Origin: Amphibalanus amphitrite
Taxonomy: Eukaryota > Arthropoda > Thecostraca > Balanomorpha > Balanidae
DNA length: 64,000 nt
NCBI RefSeq assembly: GCF_019059575.1
Contig: NW_024881705.1
Location: forward strand, 620,001-684,000
Reading direction: 5' to 3'
Notes under the pieces: model-generated
Seen by the model: only the letters and a program-made list of their open reading frames with translations
The model's database searches: none
Told to the model about the DNA's origin: nothing
Program-made: the position numbers and the translations under genes
Shown: piece after piece, positions 1-13,455 of the stretch
How the letters are laid out: every line of letters starts with the position of its first letter
How positions within the stretch are numbered: position 1 is the first letter of the stretch

Positions 1-2686
<2,686 letters not shown>

Positions 2687-4430
2687 CTACAGGGAGACCG
2701 CACCGCGGGCTCTTCGGAAACCGCACCGCGGGCTACTCTGAGATCGCACCGCGGATTCTCCCTCCAACGGCAGCTGGTGAGACAGACGAACTTACCCAAG
2801 CTGCGCGATAGGCGGTATGAAATCTATATCCACTACCGTGGATTGTTTGGACGGCTGTCGGGTCCCCAAATCAAAATCCGCTGTGGCAGAGCGAAGAGCT
2901 GTGGAGTTTTGACCGAACTGTGTTGTGTTCCGCGGAGAGAGAATACTCGGCCCTATCCGATACTCAGGTTGGTACTGGGAGAGAATGAAGGGGAGGTAGA
3001 GGGGAGCGAAGTAGAACAAAGAGATGGACGGCTGGAGATATCGATGCGATGGCTTCGTTCCTATTCAGTGCGATGGTGTTGCTAACAAATTGTACATTTT
3101 GTTGTCTCAAAGTTCCAAGTGAGTGTTGTTATGCCGTGTTTTATGTTGCTGCTGCCTGTTTTAATCATGTTCTCTTTCAACTTGCTTTAATTACTTTTAA
3201 TTCATTGTGTGGAGCGCTGTGGTCCCGACTCTGTAAATCGAGCTTACGACGATATTTGTTTCTTTACGCGATGCGTATTACAAATCCAGCGATGTCGTAT
3301 TTTTACTTGTCTGAATCTGGGGACTGTGCATGCAGATGTTTGGGATATTTCCCAAAATATATTTTGAAACTCATAGCTACCTTTGTTTAGTTATATTTTG
3401 GATGGTATTTAGTAGGGCTGTTTGCCCTACGAGTGGATCAAAAACAGCCGGTTATCGCACACGAAGAACGTCTTAATTATGTGAGTCGTTGGTCGTGAGC
3501 CTGGAAGGGCGACCCAGTTGTTCATAGCGTGACATGGGCGCATTGTTTACCACCGTACCGCATTAGTAGGGATGCCAGTCAGCCAGCAGCCTCTGTGGCG
3601 GGGAGGGGGAGAAACGAGGGCAGACGAGGGCACCGGCGCGGGCGGCGGGGCTGAGCGAGTTTGTTGTTACGGGGATAAAATACAGGACTGAGAAGGGGAT
3701 GTGGAGAAGAATACCGAAGAAGTCCATTATCTTAACCGTTTGTCTAAAGCCTGAAACAGACTCTTTCCGCAGTCAGGAAATCGCATGCGAGAGCCTATTC
3801 AAATACATGGAAGCACGCTCGCATCAATCGCACGCACCTCCCGCAAGCGATTGATGCGAGAAGAATTACAATGTATTTGAATAGGCTCTCGCATGCGATT
3901 CCCTGAACGCGGAAAGAGTCTGTTTCAGCCTTAACAGTTGACCACCCCTGTGCCCTGGCTATCGTGAGAATCTGGTACAAAAGGGTGTTAGCCGCACAGC
4001 CAATCAAATACTGGAGAAACGAGGTTCACAATGTGCAATCAATCCTATTCAGAAACAGCAATGGATGTCTATTGGGGCACCTGATCGAGTTTCGCAACTC
4101 TGTCCCCGGTGACGGGGACAACGATCAAACGACTGTTCTCCGGTCCGGCGGCTGTGCTGGGCAGCCACCGAGAGAGTCCTCACGGGACACAGTCGGAGGG
4201 TAAGGTGGGAGTTCCCCATTTTAACAACGCTCACCGGCTGAGTGGATCCGGAGACCCTCTGACGGGTCGAGTCAAATGTCAGCGCGATGGAGATCGTTCA
4301 GACTTCAGAGTTTCATACGGCAAACGGGTACTGGCTGATCAGTGATCATGCTCGCTTCGAAATCGTGACTGACATCTCGAACGCCGACGCTCTGGGTTAG
4401 AGGTAATGTGAAGTGGCGGTTTATAGGCGA
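2687..4430 (+). other. Probable HERC1 3' UTR / downstream region
   Basis: No convincing coding sequence is present. I find no AATAAA or ATTAAA on the + strand between the stop codon and 4622, so a long 3' UTR reaching past the inverted exon copy is possible. The region contains the foldback element at 3748-3931. Confidence 0.5.
3748..3931. mobile_element. Foldback MITE, ~184 bp, possibly PIF/Harbinger-like
   Basis: The left arm CTGAAACAGACTCTTTCCGC (3751-3770) is the exact reverse complement of 3909-3928. Pairing continues inward with few mismatches (TCGCATGCGAGAGCC against its complement) almost to the centre, where CTCGCATCAATCGC meets GCGATTGATGCGAG. The element is flanked by TAA at 3745-3747 and 3932-3934, a 3-bp duplication of the PIF/Harbinger type. 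It has no coding capacity. The superfamily is a guess; the foldback structure is certain. Confidence 0.8.
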
Positions 4431-4624
4431 CTCACCTGGCTGGAGTACTGGGGCAGACGGAGCTGGAAGAAGCACGTCTGAGCCGTGGGAAGGCCGTCCG
4501 TCGGCTTATCCACCTTCATCACCTGCGGCACAAATACACAGAGTTAGTGGAGGACACGGTGATTCAGCTGAGAGGTAATCAACGGACTGAGTGGTGCGGA
4601 TCCTCGCGGTGATTGGTTGGTAAT
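4431..4624 (-). pseudogene. Inverted duplicate of HERC1 catalytic exon d with flanking intron
   Basis: On the minus strand this segment repeats 2134-2327: ~100 nt of the intron, the acceptor, the whole 87-nt exon (4522 down to 4436) and the donor CAG|GTGAG. I count two exon differences, GAC/GAT and CTG/CTC, both synonymous, against about ten differences in the ~100 intronic nt. The cysteine codon is preserved (complement at 4472-4474). No other HERC1 exon lies next to it, so as a gene piece it is isolated. It could be a dead duplicate, or act as RNA; see the findings. Confidence 0.9.
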
Positions 4625-4627
4625 AAA
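4622..4627 (+). promoter_or_regulatory. Candidate HERC1 poly(A) signal AATAAA
   Basis: This is the first AATAAA on the + strand after the HERC1 stop and lies at the outer edge of the inverted exon copy. Use as a polyadenylation signal is inferred from position only. Confidence 0.35.
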
Positions 4628-5869
4628 TAATAATCGTTATCGGACGCTGAACGATTGACAGAGCCGTACAATTCCCTCGCAGTCAGCCATCAGCCTCCGC
4701 CCATTCTCCATAAACTCTTACCTTCTGTGCATAGTCCCTCTTCTTTATCCGTACCTAACTACATGCATTGTATGTAGTCTTCACGACGGGTACCTAAAGC
4801 TCGATGTGAATATGAAAGCTTGGGTTAAGTCGCGTCCGGTCGGATGCAGCTAAACGCGCCAGCTCCAACTTTCAGTAAGATAAGTTAGCGAATGTTCTTG
4901 CATGTTCCGAGCTTGTCGGCGTGCTCTGTATTCATTTTCACTCAGAGCGGTGGCATCCCTATGTCAGCCCGATATTGTTCCCACATCTACATTTCAATAT
5001 CGGTTTCCCTACTGCGATTCCAAGAGATATATTGTTCATATTGTGGCCCCAATTCCATTTCGGCCGTCGGGCTGGACCATCTCTCCGTTTTATTTTCTCA
5101 TCTATCCCGCCTCTCTGTTCATCTGCCCGTTTCAGTCAGCCCACATTTTGATATTGGTACCAGACAAGAGCTTATATGTGATTGGTTCCCAGATGCTATA
5201 GAAAAGAGGAGTCGTAAAGTGAAAAATACGAGGCACGTCGCCTGAGCCGGCGACTGCCGAACGGTGGCGAATCCGCTGGCGTTCACCCGGCCTTATTGGT
5301 GGCCGGTATATAGGGGTCAGACTGAGTTGCAGCCAGGTCCGGGGTGCGGGCAGGAATCTGCAGCACCTGATGTAAGTCGCGGGAGCTGGGCGGACGTTCA
5401 TTCCTGCCCGCACGGTCATATGTTACACAGCTCATCTCCGGAGAGATGGCAGATCCCCGAGGACCCCGCCGGCCGGCAGCATCTTACTGCCTGGCCGAGG
5501 CAGCCCAGACTCCGCCCAGACCGAAACAGATGGCCGGCTGCCGGGGTAGCAGCTCACAGAGCTCAGCCCGCCACTCTGGCAAGCGTCATGTGAAACTTTG
5601 ATAAGGGGTAAGTGCACCCACGAATCAAAGGTCGCTGGGTGCTCACTGGCAGATGGAGGAGCACGTGACATGTGAAATGCGAACGAGGGAGGGTGGCGCC
5701 GAGCGGGATGGAATTAGCGGGGCTATGCAGGTGATGTGATGACACATCACCTGCACAGTACAAATGCGACACATTGGCACTTCGACGCAGCTTATTTTCT
5801 ACGCGACGAATAAGACGAAACCGGGTGATTATGACATGGAGCAAACGAGAACATTCACGATCCTAAAGT
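4628..5869. other. Intergenic, no recognised feature
   Basis: Only short open frames without domain-like composition. It ends at the target-site duplication of the LTR element. Confidence 0.6.
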
Positions 5870-5874
5870 AATTG

Positions 5875-6256
5875 TGTAGCCCCTGCATGTACCGCCGGTC
5901 ACCGCTAGGCGCGTTTACTTCCACCGGTCACCGCTAGATGCTGTGAACCGCTAGTTATAGTTTTTCTCATAGGTGTCGCTTTTACCAGTCTCTAAATTGC
6001 TAAAGCCTTCGATTAAGTTGTGCGCCCCCCTTTTAACGTTCCGTTCGCTTAAATTGCTGTATTGTTTGGTCAGTTGTATTGGCTATGTGTATATTAAAAA
6101 CCATATGTATTCGTTTATTACATTCGATGTTCTCGCCAACATGTGTGCAATACTATATAACTAAGTTCGTATGTAAAACTATATATGTCTCGATTTTGTG
6201 GCGAAATACAAGATATATCTGTATGTTACATTGTTTCTACTGGCTACACCAGCCAG
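5875..6256 (+). repeat. 5' LTR
   Basis: It begins TGTAGCCCCTGCATG and ends CTACACCAGCCAG, 382 bp, repeated at 10881-11262. A TATATAA-like sequence and ACTATATATG in the 3' half are candidate core promoter elements. CCGGTCACCGCTAG occurs twice near the left end. Confidence 0.95.
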
Positions 6257-6258
6257 AT

Positions 6259-6271
6259 TGGTGACCCCGCG
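6259..6271 (+). other. Primer-binding site of the LTR element
   Basis: TGGTGACCCCGCG lies two bases after the LTR and starts with TGG, as expected for pairing with a tRNA 3' CCA end. I do not assign the tRNA. Confidence 0.75.
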
Positions 6272-6578
6272 TTCTACGCAATATGGGATCGCTATCCCCT
6301 CGTGTTCCCAGTCACACCGACACTGGCCTGCACCCTGAGCTATCTCCTCCAGCTCTCTTTGTGTAGGAAGGAAGTGGCGGATGGTGTGTCTCCACGAGGA
6401 TCCTTCTCTTGTGCTGTGTGAAACTGGATAACGCCGACTACTACTGCTGCACTACGGTCCAGCCACTTCATCGGCTCACCCTACCGTCCGACTACCTCTG
6501 CAGCTGCACCGCGGCACCTGCCGATCGCCGTGTCGCCGTCGCCGCCACCGATCTTCCCGACCATTGCTCTCGGCAGCC

Positions 6579-7606
6579 ATGGACCAGAAGACCCAGCCTG
6601 CCGGCGCCGGTGCAGCCGCCGCCGCCGCCTCGCATGCCGCTGCTGCTGCCTCCGGTGCCGCTGCTGCTGCTGCCGGTGCCGCCCAACCGGACTACCTCCG
6701 CATGGCGACCGCGCCACGCAGCCACGTGGCGCCGCCGCGCTTCTTCGAGGAGGACCCCGTGATCTGGCTCGTCCAGCTGGACCTCTTCTTCTCTCAGGCA
6801 GCTGTGGACGATGAGCTCAGCCGCTTCCGGATCGCCGCTACTCTCCTTCCTGGCTACCTCCTGCGCGACTTCACCGACATCCTCCGCAACCCTCCTCTAG
6901 ACCGACCTTACACCATCCTTTCCGACGCCATCCGTCAGCGGTTCGGCAAATCAGTCGAACAGCGTCTTCGCTGCCTGCTCTCTGGCCAACAACTCGGTGA
7001 CAGGCGTCCTTCCCAATTCCTTCGGCATCTCCTGGACCTTGCTGAAGCTGAAGGCTCACAAGATTCCCCGCTCATCCGTCAGATCTTCCTCAATGCTCTT
7101 CCGCCTCGGACTCAGCCCTTCCTCCAGTGCCTGCCGCCTGGGACGGACCTTGCGACCATCGCTAGCACTGCCGACCGACTCCTGGAGCTTCCGCAGCAGT
7201 CGGACGTCGCTGCACCTACCTCAGGCCTTCTCGCCGCGGTATCGACTTCTGCGCCTGCTGCAGCCTCACCTGCTGCTCCTGCAGGACCCTTCCACCTCCA
7301 AGACCTGATGAGCCAGCTGCTGACTGGTATCACGGCCATCACAACATCAGTCGCCACACTGCACTGGTGGACGAGACGCGCCGCCGAGAGAGGTCTGCAT
7401 CCCGTGCCCCCGGCCGCGCTCGCCACCGTCCACCACGCGACCTTTCTGCTGCTGCCCGGTCACCCAGCCCTGCAACCAACACGTCTACCGGCGCTGGTGC
7501 TTCCTTCTGCTGGTACCACCACAAGTTCGGTACCAACGCGCGCTCATGTCAGTCACCGTGCTCGTGGTCTGCAACCGCAACTCAGACCTCGGGAAACCAG
7601 CAGTAG
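6579..7606 (+). pseudogene. gag: gag of the Ty3/Gypsy element, broken by an apparent 1-nt deletion
   Basis: The start is ATG 6579 in a good context (GCCATGG). The N-terminal part is Ala-rich, then a retrotransposon capsid-like region follows (about 6700-7190). The frame open from 6579 runs to 7649 but loses family resemblance near 7355-7365. From there the next frame carries a zinc-knuckle-like segment [19 protein letters not shown] (about 7501-7557), typical of gag ends, and stops at TAG 7604-7606. This fits a one-base deletion in this copy between the capsid part and the knuckle. The intact parent would be read as one gag followed by a -1 shift into pol. Confidence 0.8.
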
Positions 7607-10600
7607 GACAGGTGACACAGACGTCTGCACCTGCCCTGCTCAACCCTGACGTCCCTCCAGCCAGCGGCCTTCTGAGACTCAAGGACAACAACACTGGTAT
7701 CACCTTCCTCATCGACACTGGAGCCGAGTACAGTGTTCTTCCAGCGACACCCACCGATCGTGCTCGCGGAACCAACGGACTGGATCTGCAAGCAGCCAAC
7801 AACAGCAGCATCCAGACCTATGGTCAGCGCATGCTCACGCTTTCTCTCGGCCTCAGAAGAGATTTCAACTGGATCTTCATCATCGCGGACGTCTCCCATC
7901 CTCTCCTAGGAGCCGACTTCCTCTCCTCGTATGATCTCCTCGTCGACACCAAGAGAGGCCGTCTCATCGACCACCTAACTGAGTTGTCTTCACCTGCTTC
8001 CCACTCTTCAGTGCCATCCACCGGACTGACAGCCGTCGTCAGAACCGACAACCCAGCATTCCTTAACCTCCTTCGAGAATTCCCCAGCCTCACCCAGCCG
8101 TCACATCATCCGGAGCCACAGCACTCAGTCCGACATCACATCGAGACTACCGGCCCTCCAGTCTTCTACCGCCCACGCCGTCTGGATCCAGCTCGACTCG
8201 CCACTGCCAAGGCAGAGTTCCAGCGCCTCCTCAGTCTCGGAGTCATCCGACCCAGCAGCAGTCGGTATGCATCACCGCTGCACATGGTGCCCAAGTCGTC
8301 TGGAGATTGGAGACCCTGTGGAGATTACCGTGCACTGAACCGCATCACAGTGCCTGACCGGTACCCACTACCACATCTCCATGACTTCACTGCCTGCCTC
8401 GCTGGGACATCGATCTACTCTCGGCTCGACCTCGTCAGGGCCTTCAACCAGATACCGATGGCCCCAGAAGACATCGCCAAGACAGCGATCACAACGCCCT
8501 TCGGCGCCTTCGAGTTCCTCCGCATGCCGTACGGTCTCCGGAACTGCGCTCAGACCTTCCAACGGTTCATGGATCACATCCTCCGTGGCCTGGACTTCGC
8601 CTTCGTCTATGTAGACGACATCCTCATCGCCAGCAGCAGCATCTCGGAACATCTCACACACCTCCGAGAGGTCTTCAGCCGTCTTTCCCGCAACGGTGTG
8701 CTCCTCAACCCATCGAAGTGCGCCTTCGGCATGGAGAGCATCTCCTACCTCGGCCACCAGATCTCCAGCGGAGGCATCACTCCTCTCGACGATCGAGTCA
8801 GTGCGATCAAGAACTTCGACCGTCCAGAGTCAAAGAAGAGCCTCAAGAAGTTCCTGGGGATGATCAACTTCTACCATCGCTTCATCCCACACGCTGCTGC
8901 TCTTCTGGCACCTCTCCACGGCCTGACTGCCTCAGACGACCGAGCTGCTTCAGTCACGTGGACCCCAGAGGCAGACGCCGCCTTCTCTGCAGCCAAAGCC
9001 GCCCTCGCTGACGTCACCCAGCTCGCTCATCCCGTCAAAGATGCAGCTCTGAGCCTCAGCACTGACGCCAGCAGCACTGCAGCCGGCGCCGTGCTTCACC
9101 AGCGAGTTGGTGGTTCTCTTCAGCCTCTCGCCTTCTTCTCGCGCAAGTTCACGCCCACCCAACGCCGCTACAGCACCTTTGGACGGGAATTGCTCGCCAT
9201 GTACCTCGCCGTGCGACATTTCCTGCCCTATCTGGAAGGATGTGACTTCGAGATCCTCACGGACCACAAGCCGCTCGTCTTTGCTCTCAAGGCCAACGGC
9301 AACGCCAACCATTCTCTCCGTGAACAACGTCACATGGACCTGATTCTGCAGCACACCAGCAAGATCGGACATGTTCCTGGACATCTCAACCCGGTAGCTG
9401 ACGCCATCTCACGGATCAGCTCAGTGTCTGCGTCAGCTTCTGCCGCAGCTACACCTTCACCCGGCCTTCTGAGCCTGGCCGACATCGCCCTACACCAAGC
9501 CAACGATCCTGACCTGCCGAAGCTGCAACAATCCTCATCTCTGATCATCCGTGACTTCCCAGTCCCTGATCATCCGCATCTACGTCTCTGGTGCGACACC
9601 TCAACGGCCACACCTAGACCTGTAGTCCCAGCCAGACTCCGCCCTTCCATCATCAAGAGCTTCCACGACTTGTCTCATCCTGGCATCAACGCTACGCGTC
9701 ATCTCATCTCATCGAGGTTCATCTGGCCCCACATCAACGCGGACATCCGTGCCTTCGTCCGGAGCTGCCAGCACTGTCAGCGTGCCAAGATCCAGCGCCA
9801 CACGAAGCCACCCATGGGCAGCTTCCAGCCACCTGACTCTCGCTTCCTGCACATCCACATCGACCTTGTCGGACCACTTCCTCCGTCCCATGGCAACTCC
9901 TATCTCCTGACTGTCGTCGACCGCTTCACCCGATGGCCCGAGGCAATTCCTCTGCCCACCATGGACGCCGTCACGGTGGCTCGGCATCTCGTCAGCGGCT
10001 GGATCGCCCGCTTCGGAGTACCCGAACTCATCACCACCGACAGAGGATCCCAGTTCGAGTCCCGCCTCTGGACAGAAATCTCCAAGCTTCTCGGCACCTC
10101 TCGGATCCGGACCTGCGCCTACCACCCAGAAGCAAACGGGATGGTAGAGCGCTTCCACCGCCAACTGAAGTCAGCTCTGCGGACCGATGACGACGCCGCC
10201 TCCTGGTCGGACCGACTTCCTCTGGTGCTACTCGGAGTGCGCACGGCCCTCAAGGAGGATCTCGGATGCACCGCTGCAGACCTAGTCTATGGTTGCAGTC
10301 TCCGACTTCCTGGTGACTTCCTCTCCCCCATGTCGTCGGACACTTCTTCTGATCCGGCTTCCCTAGCCTCTCGTCTCCGTGCCGCCATGTCGGAGCTCCG
10401 TCCAACTCCTCCTCGTCCTGGCTCCCGCCAAATCTTCATCTCTCAAGACATGCAAACCTGCTCCCACGTCTTCATCCGACGCGATTCGCATCGCTCTCCT
10501 TTCCAATATGTCTATGACGGTCCTTATCGTGTCCTATCCCGCGACCAGCACACCGTCACCATCGACCGTCTCGGGCGACGCGACACCGTCACCCTGGCTC

Positions 10601-10863
10601 GGTGTAAACCGGCCTTCACGGACAACATGCCTGCCGCAACGCCGCCTGCAGCACCGGACGTCCTGGTGAACGACACGCCTACTACAGCGACAGACAGCTC
10701 GGTGGACCGCCCGCCTGCTGCATCGCCTGCACCCAGCCGCTCAGGTGCCCCCGGCGGCTCTCGCCCGGCTCGCCGCGTGCCGCCGGACCCGCCGCCTGCT
10801 TCGCCACCCCCTCTCCGCCGTTCGTCGCGTACTCGCCGCCAAACTTCTTTTTATGGTGTTTAA
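7546..10863 (+). CDS. pol: pol polyprotein (protease, RT, RNase H, integrase) of the Ty3/Gypsy element
   Basis: Open over 1,105 codons without a stop; the true entry is probably by -1 frameshift near 7597 rather than at ATG 7546. Residues counted from 7546: aspartic protease [10 protein letters not shown], active-site D57; reverse transcriptase with YVDD at 355-358; RNase H with LSTDASS, D507; integrase with an HHCC zinc segment at about 706-748; and a DDE core at D773, D832 and E868 (35 residues between the last two). A GPYRV motif near 10519-10533 marks the GPY/F module. The Pro/Ala/Ser-rich tail ends at TAA 10861-10863, 17 bases before the 3' LTR. All catalytic residues look intact. Confidence 0.95.
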   Translation: MSVTVLVVCNRNSDLGKPAVGQVTQTSAPALLNPDVPPASGLLRLKDNNTGITFLIDTGAEYSVLPATPTDRARGTNGLDLQAANNSSIQTYGQRMLTLSLGLRRDFNWIFIIADVSHPLLGADFLSSYDLLVDTKRGRLIDHLTELSSPASHSSVPSTGLTAVVRTDNPAFLNLLREFPSLTQPSHHPEPQHSVRHHIETTGPPVFYRPRRLDPARLATAKAEFQRLLSLGVIRPSSSRYASPLHMVPKSSGDWRPCGDYRALNRITVPDRYPLPHLHDFTACLAGTSIYSRLDLVRAFNQIPMAPEDIAKTAITTPFGAFEFLRMPYGLRNCAQTFQRFMDHILRGLDFAFVYVDDILIASSSISEHLTHLREVFSRLSRNGVLLNPSKCAFGMESISYLGHQISSGGITPLDDRVSAIKNFDRPESKKSLKKFLGMINFYHRFIPHAAALLAPLHGLTASDDRAASVTWTPEADAAFSAAKAALADVTQLAHPVKDAALSLSTDASSTAAGAVLHQRVGGSLQPLAFFSRKFTPTQRRYSTFGRELLAMYLAVRHFLPYLEGCDFEILTDHKPLVFALKANGNANHSLREQRHMDLILQHTSKIGHVPGHLNPVADAISRISSVSASASAAATPSPGLLSLADIALHQANDPDLPKLQQSSSLIIRDFPVPDHPHLRLWCDTSTATPRPVVPARLRPSIIKSFHDLSHPGINATRHLISSRFIWPHINADIRAFVRSCQHCQRAKIQRHTKPPMGSFQPPDSRFLHIHIDLVGPLPPSHGNSYLLTVVDRFTRWPEAIPLPTMDAVTVARHLVSGWIARFGVPELITTDRGSQFESRLWTEISKLLGTSRIRTCAYHPEANGMVERFHRQLKSALRTDDDAASWSDRLPLVLLGVRTALKEDLGCTAADLVYGCSLRLPGDFLSPMSSDTSSDPASLASRLRAAMSELRPTPPRPGSRQIFISQDMQTCSHVFIRRDSHRSPFQYVYDGPYRVLSRDQHTVTIDRLGRRDTVTLARCKPAFTDNMPAATPPAAPDVLVNDTPTTATDSSVDRPPAASPAPSRSGAPGGSRPARRVPPDPPPASPPPLRRSSRTRRQTSFYGV
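7591..7597 (+). promoter_or_regulatory. -1 ribosomal frameshift heptamer GGGAAAC at the gag-pol overlap
   Basis: GGGAAAC is set in the knuckle frame exactly as X XXY YYZ (codons GGA 7592-7594 and AAC 7595-7597). The gag stop TAG follows two codons later at 7604-7606. A -1 slip here enters the pol frame with CCA at 7598-7600 or 7597-7599 depending on tRNA re-pairing. I did not model a downstream pseudoknot or stem. Confidence 0.85.
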
Positions 10864-10866
10864 CTA

Positions 10867-10880
10867 GGGCGGGGGAGTGA
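10867..10880 (+). other. Polypurine tract before the 3' LTR
   Basis: GGGCGGGGGAGTGA lies directly against the 3' LTR, the usual plus-strand primer position. It follows the pol stop by 3 bases. Confidence 0.8.
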
Positions 10881-11262
10881 TGTAGCCCCTGCATGTACCG
10901 CCGGTCACCGCTAGGCGCGTTTACTTCCACCGGTCACCGCTAGATGCTGTGAACCGCTAGTTATAGTTTTTCTCATAGGTGTCGCTTTTACCAGTCTCTA
11001 AATTGCTAAAGCCTTCGATTAAGTTGTGCGCCCCCCTTTTAACGTTCCGTTCGCTTAAATTGCTGTATTGTTTGGTCAGTTGTATTGGCTATGTGTATAT
11101 TAAAAACCATATGTATTCGTTTATTACATTCGATGTTCTCGCCAACATGTGTGCAATACTAGATAACTAAGTTCGTATGTAAAACTATATATGTCTCGAT
11201 TTTGTGGCGAAATACAAGAGATATCTGTATGTTACAGTGTTTCTACTGGCTACACCAGCCAG
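10881..11262 (+). repeat. 3' LTR
   Basis: 382 bp, three T-to-G differences from the 5' LTR, followed by the AATTG duplication at 11263-11267. Confidence 0.95.
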
Positions 11263-11267
11263 AATTG

Positions 11268-12479
11268 CAGAGCTTAGCGGAAAAGCACGCAAATTAAATC
11301 TATTCTAACACACAGGCGCTGGCTCTGGCATTGCCGCGCAGCCTGAAATGTACAGGAATTAGCGCGGATTCCGGGTACCTACATCGCGGAAACACATCGC
11401 CTCTTTGGACATATGGGCTGACGGATGAACCGGTTTCATGGGCTACAGATTACTAACGGGCTAGGTGTCAAGATGGTTGCTGGTATGGAAGCTATTCATT
11501 AATTACGGGTGTTAGATAATAGATTGGCCCGGCAGTCTTATTAACGGTACGAGCTCCTAATTACAGGCACTGGCGATGATTACACTGACAGGATAAAAGG
11601 AGCAGCGCTTCCCTATATGGAACGATGTAATTCCTACACGAAGTTGGCGCCCTATCGTAAATCTCTAAATTAATCCCGAACCTTCCACAAGTTTCGACAA
11701 AGATCGATCAAACGTCCATCATTGCATCCTTAGAAGTCGAGGTGGGTCGTCGATCAACCAACGTATAGCTACAATTTATTGCCACCACTTTAATGGCTAC
11801 ATAGTTTGAGTATAGGTAATCGTTATCTAATGAGCTCTGCCGTAAAAGGCAGCGAAGCGTGGGAAGCATTCTGTCCCACTAAACCACGACATAGTGCACC
11901 TGGCACCATTCAACAATCAAAACTGAAAGCGTCATAGTTAGTTACATTAGACGCAATTGTAAGAAACGCAACTCAGTGCTATGAACTTCGGATGGGTATC
12001 CACAAGTTTGACACGGCTTTCCATCAACAAACTCGCAGGTGTTTCCCCTATCTTCATCTCCATTCATCGAACAGCATACGCTCTTTTTCACTCGTTAACG
12101 TCATTAGATTTAATTGTCCCAGTAACGTGGTCGACTACCACAAGCGCTTCTAAACGTCTACCCATCGGCCGTGCCGGTCTCTCCTGCCACTCTTTCCGTC
12201 GCTCTCGCCGACCCGCCGACCCCTCTGCCCCCGTCGGCCGACGCTCCGCCCGTCGGCGCTCGCCGGCAGCCCGTGACCGTCGCGCTCCGACGGTCGTCGG
12301 CGTCGGCGGCCGACGGTGACCACAGGCTGCCGACACGACCGACGGTCAGTAGCGCCGTCGACACACGGGGGTGCGGACACTCGCGGGACGGGAACAACAG
12401 AGCGACGGCACGGACAGGTGAGCCGAGGGTGGGGCCGGCCGGGAGTTGACGGAGAGGGCATCCGCGAAGTTAGTTATCA
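11268..12479. other. Intergenic, no gene recognised
   Basis: The left part is AT-balanced unique-looking sequence. 12160-12450 is strongly CpG-rich, which creates long but meaningless Arg/Pro/Ser-rich open frames on both strands. Confidence 0.6.
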
Positions 12480-13455
12480 TATCCACCGATAGATGGCTGC
12501 AGAATGTAACGCCTGATCCATGCTGTCCCGTATCGCACTTCGGTTCCGGTAGTCGCCAGCAGATAGCTCTTCGGCGTAACGCCTGATGCATGCTGTTCCG
12601 CAATACACATTAATAGTTCTCATGTCCACCGACAGATGGCTTCTTAGTATAACGCCTGATGCATGCTGTTCCGCACGACACGTAGTTCTCATATTCACCG
12701 ACAGATGTCCCTACGGTTAAACGCCTGATGCATGCTGTTCCGCAAGGCCCTCAGTTCTCATATCCACCAAAGATGGCTCTACAGTATAGCGCCTGATGCA
12801 TGCTGTTCCGCAAGACACATAGTTAGTTCTCATATCCACCAACAGATGTCTTCATAGTATAACGCCTGATGCATGCTGTTCCGCACGACACGTAGTTCTC
12901 ATATTCACCGACAGATGTCCCTACGGTTAAACGCCTGATGCATGCTGTTCCGCAAGGCCCTCAGTTCTCATATCCACCAAAGATGGCTCTACAGTATAGC
13001 GCCTAATGCATGCTGTTCCGCAAGACACATAGTTAGTTCTCATATCCACCAACAGATGTCTTCATAGTATAACGCCTGATGCATGCTGTTCCGCACGACA
13101 CGTAGTTCTCATATTCACCGACAGATGTCCCTACGGTTAAACGCCTGAATCTGATGCATGCAGCTCCGCAGGGCTCTTGCTTCTCATACTAAACAACAGA
13201 TGGCTCCACAGTATAGCGCCTGATGCATGCTGTTCCGCAAGGCTCTCAGTTCTCATATCCACCAACAGATATCTCTACAGCATAACGCCGGATGCATGCT
13301 GTTCCGCAAGGCTCTCAGTTCTCATATCCACCAACAGATGGCTCCACAGTATAGCGCCTGATGCATGCTGTTCCGCAAGGCTCTCAGTTCTCATATCCAC
13401 CAACAAATGTCTCTACAGTATAGCGCCTGATGGATGCTGTTCCGCATGACACATA
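12480..13455. repeat. Satellite, ~70-bp unit with a 210-bp higher-order repeat
   Basis: About 14 units share GCCTGATGCATGCTGTTCCGC followed by TTCTCATATCCACC and CAGATG. The GCCTGAT motif recurs near 12511, 12581, 12654, 12723, 12791, 12864, 12933, 13001, 13074, 13143, 13218, 13287, 13356 and 13425. Between 12654 and 13142 three unit types repeat as a trimer: 12654-12863 and 12864-13073 are almost identical. Units outside the trimer block are more divergent. Confidence 0.93.

Larger units (their letters stand above)
5870..11267 (+). mobile_element. Full-length Ty3/Gypsy LTR retrotransposon with 5-bp TSD
   Basis: The element proper is 5875-11262 (5,388 bp), flanked by AATTG at 5870-5874 and 11263-11267. 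It has two 382-bp LTRs, a primer-binding site, gag and pol in overlapping frames, and a polypurine tract before the 3' LTR. The protein order in pol is protease, reverse transcriptase, RNase H, integrase, the Ty3/Gypsy order. There is no envelope frame after pol and no chromodomain; a GPY/F-like segment follows the integrase core. The two LTRs differ at only 3 of 382 positions, all T in the 5' copy and G in the 3' copy, so the insertion is young. Gag carries a frame break, so this copy is probably not autonomous now. Confidence 0.96.

Noticed and set aside
6564-6578. gag start at a TTG codon at 6564
   Set aside because: The ATG at 6579 has a good context and is the first ATG of the frame.
7360-7649. 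C-terminal end of gag in the 6579 frame
   Set aside because: The zinc-knuckle and the frameshift heptamer register lie in the neighbouring frame, so the tail in this frame is a product of the break.
12088-12461. Arg-rich protein upstream of the satellite
   Set aside because: CpG-rich DNA keeps several frames open at once; no frame is better than the others.
12480-13455. CRISPR-like array
   Set aside because: Whole units repeat, including the supposed spacers, with a higher-order trimer; this is a eukaryotic satellite.
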